A stretch of DNA of 64,000 bases, taken from Thinopyrum elongatum (Eukaryota; Streptophyta; Magnoliopsida; Poales; Poaceae). Both the position numbers and the translations under genes were made by a program. The stretch is from the NCBI GenBank assembly GCA_011799875.1, contig CM022301.1:217120526-217184525 (forward strand). The letters run 5' to 3'. The stretch's first letter is position 1. Each line of letters begins with the position of its first letter. Shown piece after piece: positions 1-10,796 of this stretch. The notes beneath the pieces are model-generated. The model saw only the letters and a list, made by a program, of their open reading frames with translations. It searched no databases and had not been told where the DNA came from.

Positions 1-440
1 GATACCGATGCATATATAGTATAGATCTGATGTAAGTCTTGTGAGTACTTTGGATGAGTACTCACCGCTGCTTTGCTACTCTTTTCATCCAACCCGGTTG
101 CTGCTATCAGATAGTAGTGCTCCAGATGCAGGTTCCTTCGCCGACGATTGCTACATGGAGACCTACGACCAGGAGTAGTTTGGAGGTCCCTGGCAAGAGG
201 CCTTGCCTTTTTTATCTAGAGTCATTGTTTGTTTTCGCCTTCTTAAGGTAGCTTTGTAATTGTATGTAGACAGACCTAACTCTTGATGTAATATCTTGTC
301 TTGCGACCCTGGTTTGCAATATTTTGTCTTTTTGTTTAAATTTGAGTCGTAGAGTTTTGTTGTGATATTATACCGTGAGTCACTGATCTGGTCGTGCATA
401 CTGCGTGGATGTTTAATGCACGATTAATTTCGGAGGCGTC
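1..440. mobile_element. probable LTR-retrotransposon remnant at window edge
   Basis: AT-rich sequence with the look of a Triticeae LTR end: short degenerate ORFs, a run of stop-rich text, and a final GGAGGCGTCAC-type segment near 430-442. No protein domain, TSD or second LTR is visible, and the left part lies outside the window. This is an inference from sequence texture, not a family match. Confidence 0.3.
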
Positions 441-1030
441 ACACCTAGACATCAGCTGACTTAGATTTGCTTGGTCTCAGTCGGCTGGCGTCAGCAGCAC
501 ATACATGCTGGTACAATTTTGAGCTTGATCTCACGTTTTCTTCCTGTTTCCAATTATCCGTCGGTCCGTTTTTGGTTTGTGTGGGCTAGCAACATGGGCT
601 GATATTGGGCTGTTGTGTGCGTACTGTGCTTGTGCTTGTTTTTTTTTCCTTTTTGCATATATCTATATCTATTCCTCCTAATAATAAAGTGGCTTCTTCT
701 CAAAAATAAAATAAAATAATAAAGTGGCTATTGCTTCTCGCGGCACGTCATAGAAATTATCCTTAATGTTGTAAAATATTACCCACCGACGCCACTTATT
801 TTTTTTTTTTGAGTGGTACCGACGCCACTTATAAGTGATAAAAAAAACGTTTCACACACAGGAATCCTTACTTGGGCCGGCCCATGTAGTAGAAACCTTC
901 TATATTGCGCTCTGCATGTTGCGAGAAGACACAACGCGCGTGTTTGGGCCGGCCCATGTCCGACCGACATGTTTTTTATTTTCTTTCTTTTCCTTCTTTG
1001 TTTTTTTATAGTTTAATTAAATTAGGGCTT
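441..1030. other. non-coding stretch with paired GGGCCGGCCC palindromes
   Basis: No gene is seen. A direct repeat of ACCGACGCCACTTA occurs twice near 784-832, and two copies of a 15-bp site lie at 873-959. Short overlapping ORFs on both strands here have no domain and are taken as chance. Confidence 0.5.
873..959. promoter_or_regulatory. two copies of TGGGCCGGCCCATGT
   Basis: The identical 15-mer TGGGCCGGCCCATGT lies at 873-887 and 945-959, 72 bp apart. It contains the perfect palindrome GGGCCGGCCC and two inverted TGGGCC/GGCCCA cores. In plants such cores are site II elements bound by TCP factors in promoters of growth and ribosomal genes. No convincing gene starts nearby, so this may be a relict promoter. 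Confidence 0.35.
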
Positions 1031-1039
1031 CCAAAAGTT

Positions 1040-1660
1040 CTGAAAAATAAAAAAAATGCGAATTTTGAAATAAACTGTTTAATAATTAATAAATGTTTGC
1101 GGATTCAGAAAATGTTTGCGATTTGAATTTTTTTTGCATATACAAAAATGTTCGTAATTTTGAAAACAAATGTTTGGGAAATAAAAATGTTCATGTAATA
1201 AAAATTGTTAATGAAATTGAACAAAATTTCACAAATACAAATAATGTTCTTGAATTGAAAAATATACTAAAAATTCAAAAACTGTTCGTGACCTACAAAA
1301 TAGTTTATTGACACATAAAATGTTCGCTTGTTCAAAAATTGATAGGCATCTAAAAAAATATTCTTTAAATCAAAAAAATGTTCATAAATTTTTAAAAAAA
1401 ATCCACCAGTTTCCAACAAAATGTTTGTCAATTCTAGAAATGTTCGCCTATTCAATTGTTTTAAATTGTTCACGTTTTTTCCAAATAGTATAAAATACTC
1501 ATGAATTCAAAAAATCTTCATGATTTTAGAAAATGTTCGACATCTGTAAAAATGTTCAAGAATTTGAAAAATGTTCACGATTTCAAATATGTTCATGAGT
1601 TTAAAAAAATGTACATGATTTTCAAAAATTGTTCACGGTTTCCCCCAAATGACAGTGATA
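1040..1660. repeat. degenerate AT-rich short-period repeat
   Basis: About 600 bp of loosely repeated AAATGTTC / TTCATGATTT / TTTGAAAA words with a period near 20-30 bp, very low in GC. The ORFs inside are by-products of the low complexity. Similar sequence is common in grass intergenic DNA. The following bases to about 2110 hold no recognisable gene. Confidence 0.6.
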
Positions 1661-2109
1661 GGGTATCGTGGTGATGCAGCGAAGTATGGTCATGGGCATT
1701 GGAGCTTATGATTTTATTTCTCATGTTGCCACGCACTGGCCGTTTTGCTAGTAGACCTTCAACTCTTTTTTTGAGATGAAGGTAGACCTTTAACTATGTA
1801 TATGTGTTAGGCTTGGTACGTGACTTAGTGTCGGGCTGAACATATTGGAGGGCATTTGACTTGTTTTTCATTTTTACTTTTATATTTTAATAACAAGATG
1901 GCCATTTATCCAGTTTTTTGGAGAGAGAAAAAAAGGAAAAAAAAAGGAATTGAAGTACATTTGTCTACGACCTGCGCCAATTGCGACTAGCCAAAAAATA
2001 CAAAAGGAAAACAAATCGGGCCTGCATCAATTGTCTGGGTGTAACTACAAATGGTAATTACGTATGGGTGCGTCGCGTGCAACTTGCAGACATGTGACTA
2101 GGACAACAT

Positions 2110-3220
2110 AAAAAATAAAAATAAAAGGCGGACATGCAATTGGCCTGCCCACTTGCAATCATATTGTGGTAGTCGGGTTAGAAACACATGCCATTGCGTG
2201 TCTACTGTGGACATAAAAAAAATGGACATGCAAGTGGCCCCACAATCCCTTCCAGCCCTCAATTGTAGTTTTTTTAGGGAGTCCCAACATTGTAGTTGCT
2301 TTGTACCCATGCAGTTACAATCAGGTTATAATGCTTGCAGTTGTATGTCTAGTGATGAACATGTAACTGGCCCGACAACAACCCTTCTGACCCCATTTCA
2401 AGTGTCTTTGTGCCCCTGCCGATGCAGTCGAGTTACAACAGTTGCAGTTGCTTGTTTAGTGGTGGACATACAACTAGCCCCGACAACCCCCCTTCAGGGT
2501 CCGTGTTGCAATCGCTTTCATTGCCTATGAAATTGTAGTAGGGTAATAACGCATATCGTTGCATGTCTAATGGTGGACACGCAACTGGCCCGACAACTCC
2601 TCTCCCGCTACCATTTGCAGTCACTTCGTGCTCATGCAGTTGTAGTCGAGTTACAATGCTTGTGGTTGCATGTGTAGTGGTGGACATGCAACTGGTTTGA
2701 CTGTCTCCTCTCATTGCGGTAGCTTTGTGCTCATGCAGTAGCACTCAGTTTATAATGCTTGCACTTGCAAGTCTAGTTTTCTACATGCAACTGGCCCCGA
2801 CAACCACCTCCTTAACTCAGTTACAACCGCTTTGTGCTCCGTGTACTTGTAGTTGGGTTACAAAACTTGGAGTTGCATGTCTAACGGTGGACATGCAACT
2901 GGCCCGACAACCCCTCCCACCCCTGTTGCACTCGTACTGTGGCCCGTGCAGTTGCAGTCGGGTTACGAATCTTGGAGTTGCATGTTTAGCAGTGTATATG
3001 CAAATGGCCCGACAACCCCCTCCTACCCTAGTTTCACTCGTACTATGGCTCGCGCAGTTGCAGTCAGGTTAAAACGCTCGTAGTTGCATGTTTAGTGGTG
3101 GACATGCAACTGACCCGACAACCCCCTTCTGACCCCAGTTGCAGTCGGTCTTGTGCTCATGTAGTTGCAGTCAAGTTACAACGCTTGCAGTTCCATATAA
3201 AATGGTGGGCATGCAAAGTG
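2110..3220. repeat. ~107-bp minisatellite, about 10 copies
   Basis: A unit containing GGACATGCAACTGGCCCGAC, then a C-rich stretch, then GTTGCAGTCGGGTTAC recurs about every 107 bp. The GGACATGCAAC-like word occurs near 2125, 2230, 2355, 2462, 2574, 2681, 2781, 2888, 2995, 3101 and 3203. Copies are diverged by point changes and small indels. Open frames across several copies (2153-2530, 2725-3072) arise because the unit lacks stops in some frames; I do not call them genes. Confidence 0.75.
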
Positions 3221-3280
3221 GTTATGGCACCCCGACCAGCATCGGACAAATGCATGCACGTGCCGGCCCAGGACAGGTCC

Positions 3281-3476
3281 CCAAAAAGTTTCAGCTCCTA
3301 ATCCGACCTACACTAATAGAAACAAAAAAAGACAAAAATAAATATGAATAGTGTCAAAATATTATTCAACCAAAGCTTCCAAAAAGTTTCAGCTCCTAAT
3401 CTGACCTACACTAATAGAAACAAAAAAGACAAAAATAAATATGAATAGTGTCAAAATGTTATTCAACCAAAGCTTC
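3281..3476. repeat. 98-bp tandem duplication
   Basis: Two adjacent, nearly identical copies (3281-3378 and 3379-3476), each beginning CCAAAAAGTTTCAGCTCCTA. They differ at only a few positions, so the duplication is young relative to the neighbouring minisatellite. Confidence 0.85.
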
Positions 3477-4058
3477 CACTATTCACATTTGAATTTATCT
3501 TTTTTGAATCTCTAGTTGTACATCCAGTTTTGAGCTGATTTTTTCAGAGTTGTGAACATTCCCTGCAGATATGTTGTCATATAATTTTAGAATTTTCTGG
3601 ATTGTGTAAATATGATTTTTTTTGTTGATCTCACCTAATGTGAGATCCTATACTAGTCGCCCCCGTACTCTCCGGGAACCACCTGCACAGATCGGCTGGG
3701 TAGGACCACACGGCCGTCGCAAATCGGCCCTACAGCTATCTCGTCGCCAACACACACGTCATTGGGACGACAACTCACGTTGCTCCACCGATCCTTGCTC
3801 TAGGTCGGCGCCCCCCAACTAGATGTGCCATTCCGCGCTAGCTATCCCCACGTGAAGGAGGGAGGTGCCCCCCCACCAGCCACCGCGAGGGGCTTTGCCC
3901 TGGCGGCGGCGGAGGGAGGGGGAGAAGGAGCAGAGTTGAGGGACGTGGCAAGCGCCACCACCACACGAGTCGCCCGTGGGGGCTAGGAACGTTTCCCCCC
4001 CTCAAATAAGGGGTACTCTTTCGAGATGTATATACACACTGAGAATTAATAAAATATA
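3477..4058. other. non-coding, partly GC-rich stretch
   Basis: No domain or gene is recognised. The 3650-4000 part is GC-rich with purine-rich blocks and could be a degraded element or old exon, but nothing supports a specific call. Confidence 0.4.
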
Positions 4059-4220
4059 ATTGCTAAATCTCAGTCAATTGAAAGTCGATGCTATATTTGT
4101 TAGATCTTACATGGAGATCTATATAAAATTTTCTTTTAAATTTTTTCTTTCTTCTTTTTTGTATGTTCTATGACTTTGACTGAAACTTCGTTAAGTATCA
4201 GTCGACTAAGATCAGCAACA
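4059..4220. mobile_element. small MITE with CAGTCGACT-type inverted ends
   Basis: The left end (TTGCTAAATCTCAGTCAATTG) and the right end (AGTCGACTAAGATCAGCAAC) are imperfect inverted repeats around an AT-rich core. The CAGTCGACT word resembles the ends of the larger element at 6800-9005. No TSD could be fixed. Confidence 0.45.
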
Positions 4221-4695
4221 CCCTTAAAAATCAGGACTAGTCGTCCATTCGCTTCATTTCCATCTCATTTCAGGCATTGAGGTTTCGTTGTTTGTTTTGA
4301 ACCAAGCACCGTGACGCATGATCTAAAACTTATTTTGCGTTCCTAATCTAGTGCAGGATTCAAAGATTTCTTCCACACAAGCACAACGCCAAGTGCACCA
4401 CAAATACGTCTAAAATACCCGCCAAAAAAAATACTCGTCTAAAATGAAACCATTTAACTCGAGGTAACTTAGAGTTTTGAAACTGATCTTAGAAAAAAAA
4501 TAAGCTTCAGAACTCATTGTTTTTGATTTCGTCCTGGAGCCAAAACAACAAAGAGATTGACAATCTGCAGCAATCCTATTACTCCTGTCCTGTGTTCAAT
4601 TAAAACAGCAAAAAACGTGGCATCTTGCTGTGCCTAACCTGGAACTCCAACAGCAAAACCTCCGAAAAATCTTTCTCAGGGGCAAGGATAGCCAG
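4221..4695. other. 3' flank of the GT34 gene
   Basis: Downstream flank of the minus-strand gene; it should include its 3' UTR. No other feature is recognised. Confidence 0.4.
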
Positions 4696-6033
4696 TTAAG
4701 TTTCGATCTTGGCGTCCATCTTGAGAGACGCCTCCTTGTTCAGGAGCGGGCTCGCCGTCCGGTTCGCCACCGGCTTCACCTTGGGGTTGGTCAGCGACCG
4801 GTGCCGGAACCCGTACAGCCTGAGCACCTGGTTGTCGGCGAAGTTGAAGGCGCGCTCCATACCGGTGAGGCACTGTTCCACTGGGTAGTCGCCGTAGCTG
4901 CCGCAGGGCTTGCATCCGACGAAGTGCGTGATAAAGGGCCACCGCTCGTCGCCGAGCCCCGGGTGGTGCTTCTCCATCATCTCCTCGTACTTGTCCACCA
5001 GCCCCGCCCAGAAGCCGTGGAGGTAGTACTGATTCTCCACGTACACCTTCTCCATCCACCGCTCCTTCTCCGTGAGCAGCAGGTGGATGAGCGCCGACTG
5101 GTCGTCCGCCTCGAACGCCGGCCGGCCCGTCAGGCTCGCCGTCAGCACCTTCCCGGCCGCCTCGCGGACGTGGCCCTTGGGCCCCATGGGCGCCCACGCG
5201 TCGAGCAGCTCCATCGACCACTGGCAGTTTCGGAGCAGGAAGCTGCCGGTGTTGAGGGCCACCCAGGAGCGCTGCTTGTTGAGGAGCTCAGGGTAGCCGT
5301 GGATGACGAGGTTGCTCCCCTCGTAACGGGAGAGCGGGATCTCGAAGCCCATGTCGGTGAATAGCGCGTCGCTGTCCATCCACCACACCCACTCCACCTC
5401 CGGGTGCGACAGCATCAGGCGGCGCAGCAGAGGCAGCTTGGACCAGTACCCGGAGAGCTCGCGGTCGAGGTGCACCATGTTGTGCACGATCTCGATGCCG
5501 TGGAGGCGGCAGTAGTCGATCTTGTTCTTGGTCGACTTGAGGAGGTAGTGGTCGCCGGCCGGGTTGTCGCACGGCCCCGGCGACGACCCGGTCACCAGCA
5601 GGATCCTCGGGTTGCCCCGCGCGTCGCGGGAAGGGAACCCCGGATTCTGGGACAGCCACTGGCGGCGCTTGGCGTTCCACCGCGTGATGCTGGGGCCGAG
5701 GGTGTAGTTCTTCTCCTCGACGACGGGCATGGTCGTCGCGTTGCCTGACAAGGACGCATCGACGACGAGCTGGTCATCGTCGTCGGGGTCGGAGTCGGAG
5801 CGTATCTCGCGGAGAATGCGCTCGATGTCCTCGGCGACCTTGGCGTCAGCTGCTACGTCGCCACCGCCGTCGCCGGAGAAGGCGATGAGGTTGATGCCGA
5901 CGGTGCCACGGAGCACGAGGATGGTGATGAAGCCGCATATGAGCGTGATCTTGACGTTGTTGATGGTCTTCTGCATCTGCTTGTTCCCTCCGCGCCCCGG
6001 CCTCCCAGGCCGCCCCAACGCGCCGGCCGCCAT
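4696..6033 (-). CDS. xyloglucan 6-xylosyltransferase-like (GT34)
   Basis: Intronless ORF of 445 residues. It encodes a Golgi type II membrane glycosyltransferase of family GT34, which transfers xylose from UDP-xylose to the glucan backbone of xyloglucan in primary wall synthesis. A short basic N-terminus (1-26) precedes one membrane segment (about 27-49, KITLICGFITILVLRG). A variable stem with acidic patches follows, then the catalytic domain from about residue 110. The metal-binding DSD motif is D220-S221-D222 within WWMDSDALF. Other GT34 hallmarks are NKIDYCRLHGIEIVHNM, HPEVEWVWWMDSD, NTGSFLLRNCQWS, FEADDQSAL and GDERWPFITHFVGCKPCG. The N-terminal membrane segment and length fit the XXT branch better than galactomannan galactosyltransferases. 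The start is the first in-frame ATG, with a CT-rich leader upstream (about 6080-6100). GC content is high, as in many grass genes, and no frame break is seen. It looks intact. Confidence 0.93.
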   Translation of the reverse strand: MAAGALGRPGRPGRGGNKQMQKTINNVKITLICGFITILVLRGTVGINLIAFSGDGGGDVAADAKVAEDIERILREIRSDSDPDDDDQLVVDASLSGNATTMPVVEEKNYTLGPSITRWNAKRRQWLSQNPGFPSRDARGNPRILLVTGSSPGPCDNPAGDHYLLKSTKNKIDYCRLHGIEIVHNMVHLDRELSGYWSKLPLLRRLMLSHPEVEWVWWMDSDALFTDMGFEIPLSRYEGSNLVIHGYPELLNKQRSWVALNTGSFLLRNCQWSMELLDAWAPMGPKGHVREAAGKVLTASLTGRPAFEADDQSALIHLLLTEKERWMEKVYVENQYYLHGFWAGLVDKYEEMMEKHHPGLGDERWPFITHFVGCKPCGSYGDYPVEQCLTGMERAFNFADNQVLRLYGFRHRSLTNPKVKPVANRTASPLLNKEASLKMDAKIET

Positions 6034-6600
6034 AGCAGCAGACGCGCGTACGACCGAGAGCTACTTAACTAGCTAGCGTAGCTTCTCTTCTCTCTCGATC
6101 CTGGTGCAATGGCTGGCTTGGGCCAGGAGCGCCTTGCTCCGAGATGTATAGTGTTTCCGAGCTCCTGTGTGGAGACGAGGAGAGGAGGGTTTTGGTTGGG
6201 ATCGACGACGACGTGCCGGCTAGTGGGCGCCGACGCTTCCGTCTTCATCGATCGGAGTGCGGAGGAAGTCAGCGGCGCGCGAGTTCCGGGGAATATGAAA
6301 TTGCGAGATCGGCAGTGTATGGCAGGCCAGCTTCGATTCCTGCCTCGTAATAGAATACGATGATACTAGCCGGTACGGCGCGTTGATCTGCCAAAGTTTT
6401 CCGAGAGATCGGATGCATGGAAACAAGGCCGATGTATTCATGTGCGTAGGTGCGTGTGGACGTTTCCCTTCGGCGTTTGGCCGAATCTGTGATTTGGGTG
6501 ACATTTGGCGGCAACCCAGGAACGGAGCGGGAGGAGTTGGTGGGTAGAACGTTGACTCCCATTGTTCTGTGTCAGTACACATGAAGGGCCTCTCTTTTCA
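6034..6600 (-). promoter_or_regulatory. upstream region of the GT34 gene
   Basis: Non-coding sequence 5' to the minus-strand gene. The reverse complement of 6073-6102 is a GA/CT-rich leader (GAGAGAGAAGAGAAG). I see no clear TATA box. Short ORFs on both strands show no domain. Confidence 0.35.
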
Positions 6601-6605
6601 TGAAA

Positions 6606-6686
6606 TTTTTAGTCGTTATGTGGGTGACACTTCTCAGAAAATGTCACGTCGCTCCGAAAAAATTGTCATCCACATACAACTAAAAA
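6606..6686. repeat. 23-bp inverted repeat hairpin
   Basis: Arms 6606-6629 and 6664-6686 (TTTTTAGT...GGTGACA versus TGTCATCC...ACTAAAAA) pair with a few mismatches around a ~34-bp loop. It is probably the core of a small MITE; a direct ATGAAGGGC word flanks it near 6581 and 6727. Confidence 0.55.
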
Positions 6687-6799
6687 TGCCGTCAAAATCA
6701 TCTTGTGTTTTTTCTCATGCTGGTGCATGAAGGGCATCTTTGATTTATAGGTTTTTAGAGTACATCAAAGGCAATATCATATTTTTATGGGAGCGACTA

Positions 6800-9005
6800 A
6801 CAGTCAGTCGACTGAAATTATAATGGGGTCAGTCAATTTTTCTTAGGCCAGAGAAAAAACATTTTGTTAACTTTCAGGGTCATCAAACGTCCAAACGTGC
6901 TGCCCAAAGCCCCAAACTCATGCGTACAGCAGCTGGCAAACTTGCCAGGGCCTAGTGCGATCAGCACCAAAGGCTGCACGTTCATGGGCTATTTACTACA
7001 GTCCCTTCCTATGACAGTAAAAAAAAGGCAACATCGTCACTGAATTTTAGTATATTGAAAGTTTTGATCTCATGATAGGTTACTCCTTTTGGATCAGAAC
7101 AAAGTCGGGCCTTGGACAGAAGGCCACGCACCAGGTTTTGACTGTCCTATACTATTGTACTAAAATAAAACTAAAACAAAACAGGATTTCTAAATAGGAA
7201 TAAATTTGAAGGAATGGTAAGAAAATAAAATGAAAACTAAAATAAAAAATAAAGACAGAAATTGCATATAATTTACAAATAAATTGTGTTTTTAATAATA
7301 TGCAATAATAAGCATATAGTAGTGTAGTTTTGCAAGATTTTTTTATAAGAAGGAATGAATTAAGATCATTGGTATTGTCCTTCAAGAAGAAGAAAATGAA
7401 ATAAAAATCAAACAAAATCAAAATATGAAGTTTTCTAAGGAATAATCAATTAGTGGCATTAGTATTACCCTTTTAAGTCCCCCGCAAAAAAAGGGGAGTT
7501 ATTACCCTTAAAAAGATAGAAAATGAAGATAAACTAAATAGGGACAAAATTTGCACACAATTTACAATGAATTGCGATCTTTATAATATGCAAGAATAAG
7601 GTGATAATAGTGGAACTTTTGTCAAAAAAATGAAGTTGTCTAAGAATAAATGAATTATTGGTGTTCGTATTACCTCTTAAGATGAACATGATGAAAAATA
7701 ATAATAACAATAATAAAATGAAAATTGCACACATTTACACATATAATTGCTCTTTTTATAATATGAAAGAATAACCAAATAATAGTGGAACGATATAGGT
7801 ATTACCGTTAAAAAAAGAAAATGAAAACAAAATAATGAATTTTTCTAGGGAAGAATAAAACCCTTTAAGAAGAAAGAAAATAAAAATCAAAACCTATATA
7901 ATGAAATTTTCTAGGGAAGATCAAACCCTTTAAGAACAAAGAAAATAAGAAAAAACAAAAACAAAACAATGAATTCTCTAGGGAAAAAATGAAACCCTTT
8001 AAGAAGAAAGAAAAGAAAAGAAAAACAAAATAATGAAGTTTTCTATGAAAGAATGAAACCCTTAAGAAGAAGACAATATAAAAAATAAAACAAAAACAAA
8101 AAATGAAGTTTTCTAGGGGAAAATGAAACCCTTTAGAAGAAAGAAAATTAAAAAGAACTTGCACATAAGTATGCCCTGAATTTGCACTTTTGTAAATATG
8201 CAAAAAAAAAGTATATATAGTGAAATTTTTGCTTTACTATAATTTACACACATGGTGTATCAAACTTGCGTGTATACTTACTAAACATAATAAAACAAAT
8301 AAAGTTTTCTAAGAGGGAATAATTAGTCACATTGGTATTACTCTTAAGAAGAAAGAAAATAAAGAAAAACTTGCACACAACTTATAGTGAAATTGCACTT
8401 TTTATAATATGCAGCGAATACACATATAATAATGCAACTTTAGGCAGGCTAGTAAATTTGCACACATATTGTATAGTACTTTCGTGCATACATACACAAA
8501 ATAACTGAAAAATGAATTTAATTAGCAAAAAAATTAGCACAAAACAATTAGCATTGGTATTACCCTTAAAAGAATAAAAAAATATAAAAAAGTTGCACAC
8601 AATTAGCACAAAGATGCACTTATTATAATATGTAGAATAAATATATAAGAGTGTAGTTTACGTACTCTAATGTAATGTGTACATATAGTACTTGCATGTA
8701 TACATTTACACACACTCAACAACCGGAAATACAAGTAAAGAAAAAAAAACTCAACTGAAAAATAGAAAAAAAAACGTACACGTGCAGAAAACAAAAGCAA
8801 ACCCATGAAGAAAAGCATGCACACGCCGAAATCCAGTCCAAGAAGGAAATCGACTGACCCAAAATAGAGGTCAGTCAAATCCAAACAGCCCCCAGTACGA
8901 CCAACAGCAAAACGTGAAAGAAAAAAAAATTACACAAATCTTAAAGCACAATTCAACGGCTAAAAAATCGACTGACCACAAAGCTAAAAGTCAGCTGACT
9001 GAAAT
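6800..9005. mobile_element. ~2.2-kb non-autonomous TIR element
   Basis: The left end (6800-6841: CAGTCAGTCGACTGAAAT, later GGTCAGTCAATTTTT) and the reverse complement of the right end (about 8965-9005: CAGTCAGCTGACTTTT, later GGTCAGTCGATTTTT) match with the same internal spacing. They read as diverged terminal inverted repeats. The interior is very AT-rich with no transposase. The superfamily is unknown; no TSD was found. Confidence 0.45.
7190..8700. repeat. AT-rich nested tandem repeats
   Basis: Five ~66-bp copies of an AATGAAGTTTTCTAGGG...GAAACCCTTTAAGAAG unit lie at about 7832-8155. They are embedded in looser ~190-bp units that share GCACACAATTTAC and CTTTTTATAATATGCAA (near 7265, 7550, 7735, 8160, 8385, 8595). 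Minus-strand F/L-rich ORFs here are low-complexity artefacts. Confidence 0.65.
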
Positions 9006-9019
9006 CTAGCTAAACTATA

Positions 9020-9410
9020 TTTTTATAGAAGAAGAGAAACAACTTTGTTTACAAGAGACCTAGGAATGATGCGAACATCACCGTAGGTACACCGGCACCA
9101 ACATAATTACATAGTCTACTCTCACACAAATCTACGCAGCCCTACCACTCCCACACCGGCTTGTTCCAAGCTTTGATCTCCTCTAAGATTTGTTGCACCG
9201 GGATCACTATGCAAACGATGGTTGGCAGACAAAACTCGCACGACACTGGTGATCAACGGTTGTAGCCCACTGAACTAATGGGATACAAGACTGCAATCTT
9301 CTGTCGTGCGGAAACCAGCCGTAAAATATCGTCCATGTAGTAGTGCTTTAGTGGCACTAGCCTTGTGGGTGTTATGATTTGTTCCAAACGGTTGGAAACC
9401 CTCGTGTTAC
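9020..9410 (-). mobile_element. possible LINE 3' end fragment
   Basis: Read on the minus strand, a short stretch encodes a sequence ending near LEEIKAWNKPVWEW and then runs into AT-rich tail-like DNA (about 9020-9060), reminiscent of the C-terminus and 3' end of grass LINEs. It could be the continuation of the LINE piece at 23950-24290, with the LTR element between them inserted and part of the LINE lost. Weak evidence. Confidence 0.25.
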
Positions 9411-10768
9411 GAAGTCCAAACACGATGAAACTTTACGATGATTTCTCTGGACCAGAAGGGACCCCTAAAAGGTTCGGGAGGAGGCCAAAACACCTACGGG
9501 AGAGCCACGAGCTCACAAGGCGCGCCCCCTGAGCTCATGGGCCCCATATAGCTTCGTTTGATCTAATTCCACCTCCATAAATTCACAAATATTCTCAAAC
9601 CAACAGAGAGCCACCCAAAACACTTTTTCAGCCGCTGCAAGCTTCTGTACTTCCATGATCCTATCTTGAGGCCTTTTCTGGTACTCTGTCGGAGGGGGAA
9701 TAGATATCGGAGGGCTTCTACATCATCCTTGCGGCCTTTCGATGATGCGTGAGTAGTTCACCACAGACTTACGGGTTATAGCTAGTAGCTAGATGACTTC
9801 TTCTCTCTCTTTGATGTTCAATACAATGTTTTAATCGATCTTCTTGAAGTTCTATCCGATGTAATCTTTCTTTGCGGTGTGTTTGTTGGGATCCGATGAA
9901 TTGTGGGTTTATGATCAGATTATTCATTGAAAGTAATTGAGTCTTTTCTGAACTTTATTATGCACCATTGTTATAGCTTTGTATTTCTCTCCGATCTATC
10001 CGTTTGGTTTGGCCAACTAGATTGATTTACCTTCAGTGTGAGAGGTGCTTTGTAATGGGTTCAATCTTGTGGTGTCCTCATCCAGTAACAGAAGGGGTAT
10101 CAAGACACGTATTGTATTGTTGCTATTAAGGGTAAAACGATGGGGTTTAATCATATTGCTTGAGTTTACTTTGTCTATATCATGTCATCTTGCTTAAGGC
10201 GTTACTCTTTTAGTCATGAACTTAATACCATAGATGCATGCTGGATAGCGGTCGATTGGTGGAGTAATAGTAGTAGATGCAGGCAGGAGTCGGTCTATTT
10301 GTCACGGACGTGATGCCTATGTACATGATCATTGCCATGAATACGTCATAACTATGCGCTTTTCTATCAATTGCCCAACAGTAATTTGTTTACCCACCGT
10401 ATGCTATGTGTTCGAGAGAGAAGTCTCTAGTAAAAACTATGTCCCCCCAGGTCTACTTTAATCATATTATAAAAACCAAATACTACCTTGCTGTAATTTA
10501 TTTACTTTTATTTTGTTTTGCAATTTATCTATCTACCTATACAAGATTTGACCCTTGCAAGTAACGAGTTCAAGGGGATTGACAACCCTCTTACCCGCGT
10601 TGGGTGTAAGTATTTGCTTTTGTGTGTGCAGGTGATGTTCACTAGAGTTTGATTGGTGCCCCTTTTGGTTCGATAAACCTTGGTTCTCACTGAGGGAAGT
10701 ACTTATCTCTACTGTACTGCTTCTCCCTTCCTCTTCTGGGAAAATCTAAATGCAGCTCACAAGTAGCA
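9411..10768 (+). repeat. left (5') LTR, truncated
   Basis: Aligns with 22640-23948 of the right LTR from GTCCAAACACGATGAAA to the shared end CTCACAAGTAGCA. The first ~180 bp of the LTR are absent; the sequence before 9411 is unrelated. Confidence 0.8.
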
Positions 10769-10779
10769 GAAAGAATTTC

Positions 10780-10796
10780 TGGTGCCGTTGCCGGAG
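10780..10796 (+). other. primer binding site, tRNA-Asp type
   Basis: TGGTGCCGTTGCCGGAG, 11 bases after the LTR end, is complementary to the 3' end of plant tRNA-Asp (consensus TGGCGCCGTTGCCGGGG) with two mismatches. It marks the start of minus-strand DNA synthesis. Confidence 0.75.

Noticed and set aside
2110..3220. CRISPR-like array
   Set aside because: Units are directly adjacent and diverge along their whole length; there are no constant repeats with unique spacers, and the DNA is a plant nuclear genome.
4630..5364. Long plus-strand ORF (244 aa) opposite the GT34 gene
   Set aside because: GC-rich codon bias on the minus strand leaves the opposite frames open; it has no domain and the minus-strand product is a full GT34 enzyme.
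7152..8884. Minus-strand Phe/Leu-rich ORFs as membrane proteins
   Set aside because: They are translations of A/T-rich tandem repeats; composition alone explains the hydrophobic look.
10780..10796. tRNA-Asp-like sequence
   Set aside because: Only the 17-base complement of the tRNA 3' end is present, placed right after an LTR end: a primer site, not a tRNA gene.
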